This document shows, piece after piece, positions 45,297-53,303 of a stretch of DNA of 64,000 nucleotides (within the stretch, counting starts at the first letter, position 1; the number at the start of each line of letters is the position of its first letter). Source of the stretch: Mycolicibacterium moriokaense (GTDB lineage: Bacteria; Actinomycetota; Actinomycetes; Mycobacteriales; Mycobacteriaceae); NCBI RefSeq assembly GCF_003347205.1, contig NZ_QQBJ01000001.1, positions 372,001 to 436,000 of the forward strand, read 5' to 3'. The translations under genes and the position numbers were made by a program. Below the pieces are notes generated by a model. The model had not been told where the DNA came from. It worked only from the letters and a program-made list of their open reading frames with translations, and searched no databases.

Positions 45297-46544
45297 TCAG
45301 CCGCCTGGCCTGGGCAACTGCGCGCCGGAGTAGTTCTGCCACGGGCTGTAGTCGGCGAGCAACGCTTCCTGAGGTGGCCGCAGGTCTTCCGGCACATGCC
45401 GCAGGTTGATCCGGATGCGGTACCAGATGGAACTCGGCCCGCGCATCCCGTCGACCAGGATGTCGGCGGGCTTAAGTTTCTTAGCCACTTCCTCATACTT
45501 GGCCCGCCAGGTGTCCAGCGCGGCCATCGCCTCGTCCTTGGTCTTGGTGCGGGCGATCTCGATCAGCGGCATGCTCGACTCCCGCCGGCCCGTCCCCTTC
45601 TTGGCGCCCCTGGGCGCCTTCTCCGCGGGGCCGAGCGCCTCGGCGAGGTCGAGCAGACCTTCGAGGCTGCCCGCCGCGTCGTCGATGCCCTCCCACGGGT
45701 CACCGCGCTTGGCGAACCGCGCGGGCACCGTGGCGATGGTGAAGTCCTCCGGGCGACAGTCGGCGACCTCGTCCCACAGCAGCGGCGTCGACACCCTGGC
45801 GTCGGGTGTGGCGCGCACCGAGTAGGCCGAGGCCACGGTGCGGTCGAACGCGTTCTGGTTGAAGTCGACGAAGACCCCCTCGCGTTCCTCCTTCCACCAC
45901 CGCGCGGTCGCCAGGTCCGGCGCGCGCCGCTCGACCTCGCGCGCCACGGCCTGGGCGGCCAACCGGACGGACTTGAACGGCCAGCGCCGCTCGATGCGGG
46001 CATAGATGTGGAAACCGCGCGAGCCCGACGTCTTGGGCCATGCGGTCAGGCCGTGGTCGGCGAGCACGTCGCGGGCGACCAGGGCGACACCGATGATCTG
46101 GTGCCAGTCGACGCCGGGCATCGGATCGAGGTCGACCCGAAGCTCGTCGGGGTGGGCCAGGTCATCGGCGCGCACCGGGTGCGGGTTGAGGTCCACGCAG
46201 CCCAGGTTGATCGCCCACACCAGTCCGGCGGCGTCGTGGAGAACGGCCTCCTTCGCCGACGTGCCCGAGGCGTAGCGCAACTCCGCGACGTCGACGTAGC
46301 CCGGGCGGTTCTTCTCGGGCGCCCGCTTCTGGAAGACGGCCTCCTCGGTGATGCCCTTGACGAAGCGCTTGAGGATCATCGGCCGGTCGGCCACCCCGCG
46401 CAGCGCGCCGGGTGCCACGTCCAAGTAGTAGCGGATCAGGTCCCGCTTGGTGACGCCGATGTCGCCGAAGACGATCTTGTCCGGATGGGAGATCAGCACC
46501 TGCTCGTCCGCGACCTCCAGGTATTCACCCGTCGACCCGGCCAT
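45297..46544 (-). CDS. Stand-alone LigD-type polymerase/primase domain protein (PolD1-like, Rv0269c homologue)
   Basis: A 415-aa archaeo-eukaryotic primase-fold polymerase domain without ligase or nuclease modules. The metal-binding Asp138-x-Asp140 lies in ELRVDLDPMPG, and the nucleotide-contact motif TSGSRGFHIYARI follows. Such stand-alone domains in mycobacteria add ribo- or deoxynucleotides to DNA ends or gaps and are implicated in repair. It is divergent from fadD2 exactly as Rv0269c is beside Rv0270, which supports orthology. ATG 46544 (MAGSTGEYLEV) gives the expected length. Confidence 0.87.
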   Translation of the reverse strand: MAGSTGEYLEVADEQVLISHPDKIVFGDIGVTKRDLIRYYLDVAPGALRGVADRPMILKRFVKGITEEAVFQKRAPEKNRPGYVDVAELRYASGTSAKEAVLHDAAGLVWAINLGCVDLNPHPVRADDLAHPDELRVDLDPMPGVDWHQIIGVALVARDVLADHGLTAWPKTSGSRGFHIYARIERRWPFKSVRLAAQAVAREVERRAPDLATARWWKEEREGVFVDFNQNAFDRTVASAYSVRATPDARVSTPLLWDEVADCRPEDFTIATVPARFAKRGDPWEGIDDAAGSLEGLLDLAEALGPAEKAPRGAKKGTGRRESSMPLIEIARTKTKDEAMAALDTWRAKYEEVAKKLKPADILVDGMRGPSSIWYRIRINLRHVPEDLRPPQEALLADYSPWQNYSGAQLPRPGG

Positions 46545-46610
46545 CCCGCCAATGGTAGCGACGCAGCACTTCCACGACGCGGTGCGACGCTCGTCACATA
46601 TTGTGGTGCC

Positions 46611-48317
46611 ATGCCGAAGCTCACTGATCTCCCGTTGCAGGCAGCGGCCAAAATCCAGCAGTATGCCGAGCGGGGTTCGGCCGAACTGCACTACGCGCGC
46701 AAGATGTTCGAAGCCGGCGCGCTGAAACTGGAGCCACCGCAGGACATTGCCGCCTTCGTCGCCGACATCCGGCGCTGGGGCGAGTTCGGGATGATCCCTG
46801 CGCTCAACGCCCGTCGCACCCCCAACCGCGCGGCGGTCGTCGACGACGACGGGGAGATGACCTTCAGGGAGTTGGACGACGCCGCCCACGCCGTCGCCAA
46901 CGGACTGCTGGCGATGGGCATCAAGGGCGGCGACGGGGTGGCGATCCTGGCGCGCAACCACCGCTGGTTCCTGATCTCGGTCTACGGGGCCGCCCGGGTC
47001 GGCGCCCGCATCATTCTGCTGAACAGCGAGTTCTCGGGCCCGCAGATCAAGGAGGTGTCGGAGCGCGAGGGCGCCAAGCTGATCATCCACGACGACGAGT
47101 ACACCGCCGCCGTCGCACAGGCCGATCCGCCACAGGGCAAGCTGCGCGCGCTGCCCACGAATCCCGACGCCAAGCCGGACGCCGACGGCAAGGAACCACC
47201 GCACAGCACCGACGAGACGCTGGCCGACCTGATCAAGCGCAGCAGCGGCAAGCCCGCGCCCAAGGCGACCAAGCACAGCTCGATCATCATCCTGACCAGC
47301 GGCACCACCGGGACCCCGAAGGGCGCCAACCGCAGCACCCCGCCCTCGCTGGCGCCGATCGGCGGCATCCTGTCGCACGTGCCGTTCAAGGCCAACGAGG
47401 TGACCTCGCTGCCCGCGCCGATGTTCCACGCGCTCGGGTTCCTGCACGCGACCATCGCGATGATGCTGGGCTCCACGCTGGTGCTGCGGCGGCGGTTCAA
47501 GCCGGCGACGGTGCTCGCCGACATCGAGACGAACCGGGCGACCGCGATGGTCGTGGTGCCGGTGATGCTGTCGCGGCTGCTGGACGAGCTAGACAAGATG
47601 GAGAAGAAGCCGGACCTGTCGTCGCTGCGGATCGTGTTCGTGTCCGGCTCGCAGCTTGGCGCGGAGCTGGCGCAGCGGGCGCTCAAAGACCTCGGCCCGG
47701 TGATCTACAACCTGTACGGGTCGACTGAGATCGCGTTCGCGACCATCGCCAGGCCCAAGGACCTGTCGATCAACCCGGCGACCGTGGGGCCCGTCGTGAA
47801 GGGCGTGAAGGTCAAGATCCTCGACGACAACGGCAACGAACTGCCCCAAGGCGAGGTAGGCCGCATCTTCGTCGGCAACACCTTCCCGTTCGAGGGCTAC
47901 ACGGGCGGCGGCCACAAGCAGATCGTCGACGGCCTGATGTCATCGGGCGACGTCGGCTACTTCGACGAGAACAACCTGCTCTACGTCAGCGGCCGCGACG
48001 ACGAGATGATCGTCTCCGGCGGCGAGAACGTGTTCCCGGCCGAGGTCGAGGATCTGATCAGCGGACACCCCGACGTTGTCGAGGCGACCGCGCTCGGCGT
48101 CGAGGACAAGGAGTGGGGCCATCGGCTGCGCGCGTTCGTCGTGAAGACCGACGGCGCCAGTGTCGACGAAGACACCATCAAGGCCTACGTGCGCGACAAT
48201 CTCGCGCGCTACAAGGTGCCGCGTGAGGTGATCTTCCTCGACGAGTTGCCGCGCAACCCGACCGGCAAGATCCTCAAGCGCGAGCTACGCGAAATCGACG
48301 TCGACGAGAAAAGTTAA
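46611..48317 (+). CDS. fadD2: Fatty-acyl-CoA synthetase (FadD2-like)
   Basis: A 568-aa adenylate-forming enzyme activating fatty acids to acyl-CoA. P-loop motif ILTSGTTGTPKGAN, A5 region NLYGSTEIAF, A7/A8 GDVGYFDENNLLYVSGRDDEMIVSGGENVFPAEVE and catalytic Lys near the C-terminus (NPTGKILKREL). The N-terminal MPKLTDLPLQAAAKIQQYAERGSAELHYARK extension and location beside the Rv0269c homologue match M. tuberculosis FadD2 (Rv0270). Chain-length preference cannot be read from sequence. Confidence 0.85.
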   Translation: MPKLTDLPLQAAAKIQQYAERGSAELHYARKMFEAGALKLEPPQDIAAFVADIRRWGEFGMIPALNARRTPNRAAVVDDDGEMTFRELDDAAHAVANGLLAMGIKGGDGVAILARNHRWFLISVYGAARVGARIILLNSEFSGPQIKEVSEREGAKLIIHDDEYTAAVAQADPPQGKLRALPTNPDAKPDADGKEPPHSTDETLADLIKRSSGKPAPKATKHSSIIILTSGTTGTPKGANRSTPPSLAPIGGILSHVPFKANEVTSLPAPMFHALGFLHATIAMMLGSTLVLRRRFKPATVLADIETNRATAMVVVPVMLSRLLDELDKMEKKPDLSSLRIVFVSGSQLGAELAQRALKDLGPVIYNLYGSTEIAFATIARPKDLSINPATVGPVVKGVKVKILDDNGNELPQGEVGRIFVGNTFPFEGYTGGGHKQIVDGLMSSGDVGYFDENNLLYVSGRDDEMIVSGGENVFPAEVEDLISGHPDVVEATALGVEDKEWGHRLRAFVVKTDGASVDEDTIKAYVRDNLARYKVPREVIFLDELPRNPTGKILKRELREIDVDEKS

Positions 48318-48328
48318 GCCGTCAAGGC

Positions 48329-48658
48329 TCAGCCGCCGGTGGCCGCATAGTTCGCGGCTGACCAGGGAACCGACAGGCACACGACCATCAGGGTCAGCAG
48401 AAACCAGCCCGCCCCCTGCCAGATCGGCCACGTGCCGCCGGCCCGCCAGACGCGGTAGGCCTGCAGCAGCGCACCGATTCCGCCCAGGAGCAACACCGCG
48501 GGCACGGCGGAGGCCAGCACCACCGATCCCTTGTCGACGACGGCGAACACGGTGAAAGCGACTGCGGCCACCACGATGACGCAGATGCCGTATTCGACGG
48601 CATGGCGCAACGCCACTGGGTCGTGCCAGCGCTTCTCGACGTCTCGCGCGTCACTCAC
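48329..48658 (-). CDS. Small membrane protein
   Basis: A 109-aa protein with three predicted membrane helices (YGICVIVVAAVAFTVFAV, VVLASAVPAVLLLGGIGAL, GAGWFLLTLMVVCLSVPW). The N-terminus is charged and cytosolic. I recognise no family. It is next to, and touches, the small secreted protein gene upstream (48658 shared), so the pair may be co-transcribed. It converges on fadD2 with an 11-bp gap. Confidence 0.6.
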   Translation of the reverse strand: MSDARDVEKRWHDPVALRHAVEYGICVIVVAAVAFTVFAVVDKGSVVLASAVPAVLLLGGIGALLQAYRVWRAGGTWPIWQGAGWFLLTLMVVCLSVPWSAANYAATGG

Positions 48659-48936
48659 TACCAGGGCCCATTGACATACCAGGACAGGCAGCCAGGGTGG
48701 TCACGGCACGCGATGATCGCCCCGGCATCGGGGGCGGCGCCGCGAACCCTGGGCTGTCGTGGCGGAAGATTGCAGTTCACCACGTACGGGTTCCACGGGA
48801 TCACGCCGTCTACACACGGCTGAGCCGATTCCCGGGGACTTGTTTCGCCGGCGAGGACGGGTGCCGCGATCAGGAAGGACAGGGCCGCCGAACCGACCAC
48901 GAGGAGGCGTATCAGGCGTCGTTTGAAATCGTTCAT
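48658..48936 (-). CDS. Small secreted protein
   Basis: A 92-aa protein with an export signal (MNDFKRRLIRLLVVGSAALSFLIAAPVLAGE) and a short mature part with four cysteines (QPCVDG, VNCNLP, IACRDHPGC). The cysteines are probably disulfide-bonded outside the cell. I prefer ATG 48936 because it directly precedes the charged n-region; a TTG lies 12 nt upstream. No family recognised. Confidence 0.6.
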   Translation of the reverse strand: MNDFKRRLIRLLVVGSAALSFLIAAPVLAGETSPRESAQPCVDGVIPWNPYVVNCNLPPRQPRVRGAAPDAGAIIACRDHPGCLSWYVNGPW

Positions 48937-49001
48937 TACTACCGCCAACCACTAAGGGGGTCTATCTATTTCGATGGTAGACCCGAAATCGGGCGGTGAC
49001 G

Positions 49002-49682
49002 CTAAACCAACAGTGACGGAATCGCATTGCGCGGCACGTACACCGTGTGCGCGCCGGCCACCCCCGGCATCAGTCCGCCCCGGTCGAAGAAGAAGACCAG
49101 ATCCGTCGGAGTGATCGCGAAGCTCTGGTAGTACGACGCGTCCATGCCCTCGCCGTCCAGGATCGGCGCGGGCACACCCATCTCGGTTGACAGCTTGTCC
49201 GAGACGATCGGAAAGATCGCGCTCAACGGGTCGGTGCCCGGTGCGAACAGGTCGGCGAACGTTATCGGCCGGTTTCGGGCGATGTCGTAGTTGAACGCCT
49301 TGAACCAGGTGTCCGGGTGCGCCCCGCCGAGATTCTGGTAGGTCTCGAACGACACCGACTTCGTCGTCTCCGAGGACCACAGCGTGGCCGTCGTGTCCAT
49401 CTCGTAGGGCACGTTGGCGAAGTTGGGTGTGTCTGTCTCGTTCAGGAAGCCGGTCCGCGTCTGGGTGAGGAAGTCGTCGACGGGCCCCTGATCCGGAAAG
49501 TCAACGGGGAAGGACATGTTGAGGGTGTAGTTGGGCTTGCTCTGCTGCACGTGACACAGCCCGTCGGCCCCGATCGCGCCGTCGAAGGCGGCGCACAGGT
49601 CCGCGGCGTGCGCGGTCGGTGTCACCGCCGGTGAGATCAGCAGCAGACCGGCCGCGAGCGCCGCCTGCACAGCACGCATCAT
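49002..49682 (-). CDS. MPT64-like secreted protein (RsiV/DUF3298-type)
   Basis: A 226-aa exported protein with a signal peptide ending around AHA-AD. The mature part is closely patterned on MPT64/Rv1980c: YTLNMSFPVDFPDQGPVDDFLTQTRTGFL, a YQNLGGAHPDTWFKAFNYD segment, then PITFADLFAPGTDPLSAIFPIV and a C-terminal VYVPRNAIPSLLV. MPT64 is a secreted antigen of the tuberculosis complex, and homologues in environmental species have no firm function. A second ATG is 3 nt downstream of the first. Confidence 0.82.
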   Translation of the reverse strand: MMRAVQAALAAGLLLISPAVTPTAHAADLCAAFDGAIGADGLCHVQQSKPNYTLNMSFPVDFPDQGPVDDFLTQTRTGFLNETDTPNFANVPYEMDTTATLWSSETTKSVSFETYQNLGGAHPDTWFKAFNYDIARNRPITFADLFAPGTDPLSAIFPIVSDKLSTEMGVPAPILDGEGMDASYYQSFAITPTDLVFFFDRGGLMPGVAGAHTVYVPRNAIPSLLV

Positions 49683-49712
49683 GAAGCGGAGCGTAGCTGT
49701 GCAGGCGGTTGC

Positions 49713-50726
49713 TCAGTACTCGATCGCCTCGATCAGCGGCGACGGCTCGTCCATCAGCGCCCAGAACCGATCGCGGATCTTCACCGTCACCGGCCCCGGC
49801 TCACCGTTTCCGATCGGCTCGCCGTCCAGTGAGTTGATCGGCGTGACACCGCCCGCGGTGGTGACGGCCATCAGTTCGTCGGCGTCGTACAGTTCGTGGC
49901 TGGTGACGTCGCGCAGGGTGGCCTCGATGCCCATCTGGTCGGCGAGCTCGAACACCGTCTTGCGAGTGATGCCGGGAAGCGCGTTGCGCGACGGCGACGC
50001 CAGCTTGCCGTCCTTGACGATCACCACGTTGAACCCCGGCCCCTCGGCCACGCAGTTGTCGGCGTCCATCAGGATCGCTGTGCGCGCGCCGCGGTCCTTG
50101 GCTTCGAAGCTGGCCGCGGTGAGGTCGCCCCACTGGTAGTTCTTGATGGTCGGGTCGACGGTGTTGCGCCCGGCGCGCCGCACGTGCCGCGGGACGATCG
50201 CGGTGGTGCCGAAGATCTGCTCGTCGGGCGGGAACGCCCACAGATACGGGATCGCGTAGATGTACACCTGGTGGGTGAGCTTGGAAAGATCCTTCTCGCC
50301 CTTGCGTTTTCCATATCCGCGCGTGACGGTCAGGTTGACGAAGGACTCGCGCAGCTGCGACATGCTGACGCAGCGCTTGGTGATCTCGGCGAGTTCATCC
50401 TTGGTGTAGCCGGCATCCAGGCGCAGCTTGCGGGCGCCGTCGAGCAACCGGTCGAGGTGGTCGCCGAGCCGGAAGATGTTGCCGTGCCACACATGTGCGA
50501 CGGTGTAGGTCAGATCCGAGTGTCCGAAGCCGGTGTCGAAGATCGAGATCCTGGCGTCTTCGGCGGGCATGTACTCGCCTTCGATCCAGGCGACGCCGCC
50601 CGCGAACGGGCTGGATGTGTCGAGTTCGTAGTCGCTGTACTGGATCACCGATCCGGGCGGGGTGTCCTCCCGGATGGCGCCGGGTTCGACGGCGACGAGG
50701 TTGCTGGTGCCGAGGTCGAGAGTCAT
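49713..50726 (-). CDS. Class IV PLP aminotransferase, (R)-selective amine transaminase type
   Basis: A 337-aa fold-type IV enzyme. The sequence is strikingly like my recollection of the characterised M. vanbaalenii (R)-amine transaminase, including FDTGFGHSDLTYTVAHVWHG, LTVTRGYGKRKGEKDLSKL and catalytic Lys195 in DPTIKNYQWGDLTA. The AGRNTV and GVTPINSLDG loops also match. Such enzymes transfer the amino group from (R)-amines to pyruvate or similar keto acids. It follows an APC permease gene by 24 bp on the same strand, with a LysR further upstream, suggesting amine uptake and use. Branched-chain aminotransferase or D-amino acid transaminase activity is less likely. Confidence 0.85.
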   Translation of the reverse strand: MTLDLGTSNLVAVEPGAIREDTPPGSVIQYSDYELDTSSPFAGGVAWIEGEYMPAEDARISIFDTGFGHSDLTYTVAHVWHGNIFRLGDHLDRLLDGARKLRLDAGYTKDELAEITKRCVSMSQLRESFVNLTVTRGYGKRKGEKDLSKLTHQVYIYAIPYLWAFPPDEQIFGTTAIVPRHVRRAGRNTVDPTIKNYQWGDLTAASFEAKDRGARTAILMDADNCVAEGPGFNVVIVKDGKLASPSRNALPGITRKTVFELADQMGIEATLRDVTSHELYDADELMAVTTAGGVTPINSLDGEPIGNGEPGPVTVKIRDRFWALMDEPSPLIEAIEY

Positions 50727-50750
50727 TGTGTGACAGTCCTTTCGAAATGT

Positions 50751-52256
50751 TCAGGCGTGCAGATGGGTCTTGGCGTAGTTCGGTCCGGCCTCGCCGTTGG
50801 CCAGGCGCTTGCGCAGACCGGTGGCCGCCCAGAGCGCGGCCAGGGCGACCAGACCCGCGAACACGTAGCCGTTACCTGCGAACTGCGGCAGGAAGATCAG
50901 CGCCGCGCACACCCCTGCAAAGGCCAGCAGGGCGACGATCGCGACGGGCACGCGAAACCGGCCCAGGTCGAAGGTGCCGGGTTCCGCCGCCGGGATGGTG
51001 CCGCGGCGACTGCCGACCAGCACGGCCACCGTCTGCAGGAAGTACATGGAGCACACCGCCAGCGAGGACAGCCCGATGATCAGGAAGAAGGCCTTCTCGC
51101 TGACCAGTGCGGACAGCAGCAGGATGGTGGACAGGCCGTACAGCCCCAGCACCGCGTAGGTGGGCGTGCGGTTCGACGCCGAGACGTGCCGCCAGACGTG
51201 GGAGAACGGCAGCATGTTGTCGCGGGCCATCGAGTAGGTGAGCCGGGTGGCCACCAGGATGTTGGCCAGGATGCAGGCCATCACGTTGGTCAGCGCGACG
51301 GCGACGACGATCTGCGCGACGACCGGGCCGGCCTGCTGGGTGATGATCTCCTCGATCGGGGCGGCAGAGGCATTCTCGACCGCCGCGGCGTCCTTGATGG
51401 CCAGCACGTAGACGACGTACATCAGGAACTCGATGACGATCGAGGCGGTCAGCGCGTAGAACATCGTCCGCGGAATGACGCGGCGCGCGTTGACGGTCTC
51501 CTCGGCGATGTCGGCGCTGGCCTCCACGCCGATCAGCCCGAAGAACGGACCCAGCGATGCGGCCAGCCAGGCCAGGATGTAGGCGCTGTGCTCGTCGGCG
51601 GTGCCGCCGGTGAACAGCACCGACACCGGCTGATGGTTCGCGGGGGAGGAGAACGCGATGATCGCGACCAACAGCGTCGCGCCGACGGTGACCACGAGTT
51701 CCAGGCTCACGCCGATGTTGTTGACCATGGTCGCGAAGCGCACGCCGTAGAGGTTCACCAGCACGCACACGCCCATCACGCCGATGGCGACCAGGATCTG
51801 CGCGGTCTGGTTCATGTTCCAGCCGAACAGGCTGCCGAGGTAGCCGGACAGGATGAACCCGACACCGGTCATGCCGCAGACCCAGCCCGCGAGCGCGAGC
51901 ACGCCGGTGAAGAACGCCATCATCGAACCGTGGATGCGGCTGGTCCACTGGTAGGCGTAGCCGGCCAGCGGGATCTTGGCGGTCAGGTCGGCGGCCAGGA
52001 ACGTCCAGATCAGGAACACCGCGGCAGCCAGCAGCAGGGTCCATACGAACGGACCGCCCGCGGTGAAGTAGCCGGCGCCGAAGCCGGTGAACACCGCGGT
52101 GGTGGCGCTGATGGTGGCGAAGCCGAGCGCGAAGGACGCCAGCTTGCCGACCGAGCGGTCGAGTTTTTGGGTGTAGCCGAACTGCTCGAGCTTGGCGTCC
52201 TCGGTGTTGGTCGGGGGCGGCAGCTTCGCGTCAGTTGCAGGGGCGACGTCGGTCAT
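50751..52256 (-). CDS. APC-superfamily amino acid/amine permease (ACT family-like)
   Basis: A 501-aa transporter with about twelve membrane segments. It starts at LEQFGYTQKLDRSVGKLASFALGFATISATTAVF, the conserved entry of amino acid-choline transporter permeases. Later come AGWVCGMTGVGFILSGYLG and FFGLIGVEASADIAEETVNARRVIP. It is in one transcription unit with the (R)-amine transaminase downstream, so an amine or choline-like substrate is expected. An inverted repeat at 52339-52361 precedes it. Confidence 0.85.
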   Translation of the reverse strand: MTDVAPATDAKLPPPTNTEDAKLEQFGYTQKLDRSVGKLASFALGFATISATTAVFTGFGAGYFTAGGPFVWTLLLAAAVFLIWTFLAADLTAKIPLAGYAYQWTSRIHGSMMAFFTGVLALAGWVCGMTGVGFILSGYLGSLFGWNMNQTAQILVAIGVMGVCVLVNLYGVRFATMVNNIGVSLELVVTVGATLLVAIIAFSSPANHQPVSVLFTGGTADEHSAYILAWLAASLGPFFGLIGVEASADIAEETVNARRVIPRTMFYALTASIVIEFLMYVVYVLAIKDAAAVENASAAPIEEIITQQAGPVVAQIVVAVALTNVMACILANILVATRLTYSMARDNMLPFSHVWRHVSASNRTPTYAVLGLYGLSTILLLSALVSEKAFFLIIGLSSLAVCSMYFLQTVAVLVGSRRGTIPAAEPGTFDLGRFRVPVAIVALLAFAGVCAALIFLPQFAGNGYVFAGLVALAALWAATGLRKRLANGEAGPNYAKTHLHA

Positions 52257-52338
52257 GGTTTCTCCAGCGAGGTCGGGTCATCGGTGCTGATAGGAAACCG
52301 CGGTTGACCCAGGCTGCGGAAGTTCCGATTCCTGATGG

Positions 52339-52361
52339 ACTGATAAACCGCGCTTATCAGT
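52339..52361. promoter_or_regulatory. LysR-type box upstream of the permease-transaminase unit
   Basis: ACTGATAA (52339-52346) and TTATCAGT (52354-52361) form a perfect 8-bp inverted repeat with a 7-nt centre. It fits the T-N11-A pattern of LysR recognition (T at 52344, A at 52356). It overlaps the stop codon of the LysR gene and lies 83 bp before the permease start. It lacks a T tract, so a terminator is less likely. Confidence 0.55.
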
Positions 52362-53268
52362 AATAGGTCGCGGGCCGTTCCACCGCCTGGCCCTCCCCGA
52401 AGCTCCACTCCTCGCGCACGTGGCGCACCAACGCGGCCGCCTCGCGCGACAGCCCCGCCGGATGCCAGGCCAGCGCCGTGTAGTTGCGCGGCCGGTCGGA
52501 GATCGGCACGTAGACGATGCCCTGCCGCTCGTAGAGGCGGGCGCTGGCCTCGCTGGTGAAGCTGATCCCGAGGCCGCGGGCGATGGTGGTGGTCTCCTCT
52601 TCGTAGGTGGCGGCGACGGCGGCGATCGTCGGCGGCTTGCCGTCGCGCGCGTCCATCGCCATCCAGTAGTCGCGCCAGCGGCCCGCGGTGGAAGGCGCCA
52701 CCACGATGGGTTCGTCGAGCAACTCGGCGATGGTCAATTCCGAACGGTCGGCCAGCCGGTGATCGCGGGGTAGGCACGCCACCCAGTCCTCGGCGTCGAG
52801 GATGAACATCCGGTGCTCGGCCAGGTCGACCGGCGGACGGATGATCGCCACCTCGGTGGTGCCGTCGGCGAGCCCGGCCGTCGGGTCGGAGAAGTCGAAT
52901 TCGCGTGGCTCAACCGTGATTTCGGGATGGGCCACCTCGAAATGCCGGACCAGACGGAACAGCAGGTCGGCGCCGGTGCCGATCAGATAGCCCAGCCGGA
53001 TGCGCCGGTAGTGCGCCGACAGCGCGATCAGATCGTCTACCGCGGAGTCGATTCCGTTCAGGGCGTCGTGCACCTTCGGCAGCCACGCGGTACCGATCTC
53101 GGTCAGCGCGACCTCGCGGGTGTTGCGGGTGAACAGCATCACGCCGAGCTGGTGCTCGAGCTGCTTGATCGCCGTCGACAACGCCGGCTGGGTGATGAAC
53201 AACCGCTCCGCGGCACGCCGGTAGTTGAGTTCCTCGCCGAGCACGGCGAAGTACCGCAGCTGCCGCAG
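52357..53268 (-). CDS. LysR-family regulator next to amine permease/transaminase (start codon unclear)
   Basis: A LysR protein with helix-turn-helix TLRQLRYFAVLGEELNYRRAAERLFITQPALSTAI and a full effector domain ending AVERPATYY, about 303 aa. The conserved domain begins immediately at 53271, but I find no ATG, GTG or TTG in frame near it. The frame stays open up to an ATG at 53415 inside the fadE6 coding region. The boundary given uses CTG 53268 as a working start; GTC 53274 or the distant ATG are alternatives. It probably controls the permease and transaminase through the inverted repeat at its own 3' end. Confidence 0.75.
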   Translation of the reverse strand: MRQLRYFAVLGEELNYRRAAERLFITQPALSTAIKQLEHQLGVMLFTRNTREVALTEIGTAWLPKVHDALNGIDSAVDDLIALSAHYRRIRLGYLIGTGADLLFRLVRHFEVAHPEITVEPREFDFSDPTAGLADGTTEVAIIRPPVDLAEHRMFILDAEDWVACLPRDHRLADRSELTIAELLDEPIVVAPSTAGRWRDYWMAMDARDGKPPTIAAVAATYEEETTTIARGLGISFTSEASARLYERQGIVYVPISDRPRNYTALAWHPAGLSREAAALVRHVREEWSFGEGQAVERPATYY

Positions 53269-53303
53269 TGTGACGTCGCCGGTCGTCGCAGTGCCCTCCT
53301 GTG

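Noticed and set aside
49896-52307. 803-codon plus-strand open frame
   Set aside because: Antisense to the transaminase and permease, with no family features.
52339-52361. Intrinsic terminator after the LysR gene
   Set aside because: The repeat is AT-rich and lacks a T tract; it fits a LysR box better.
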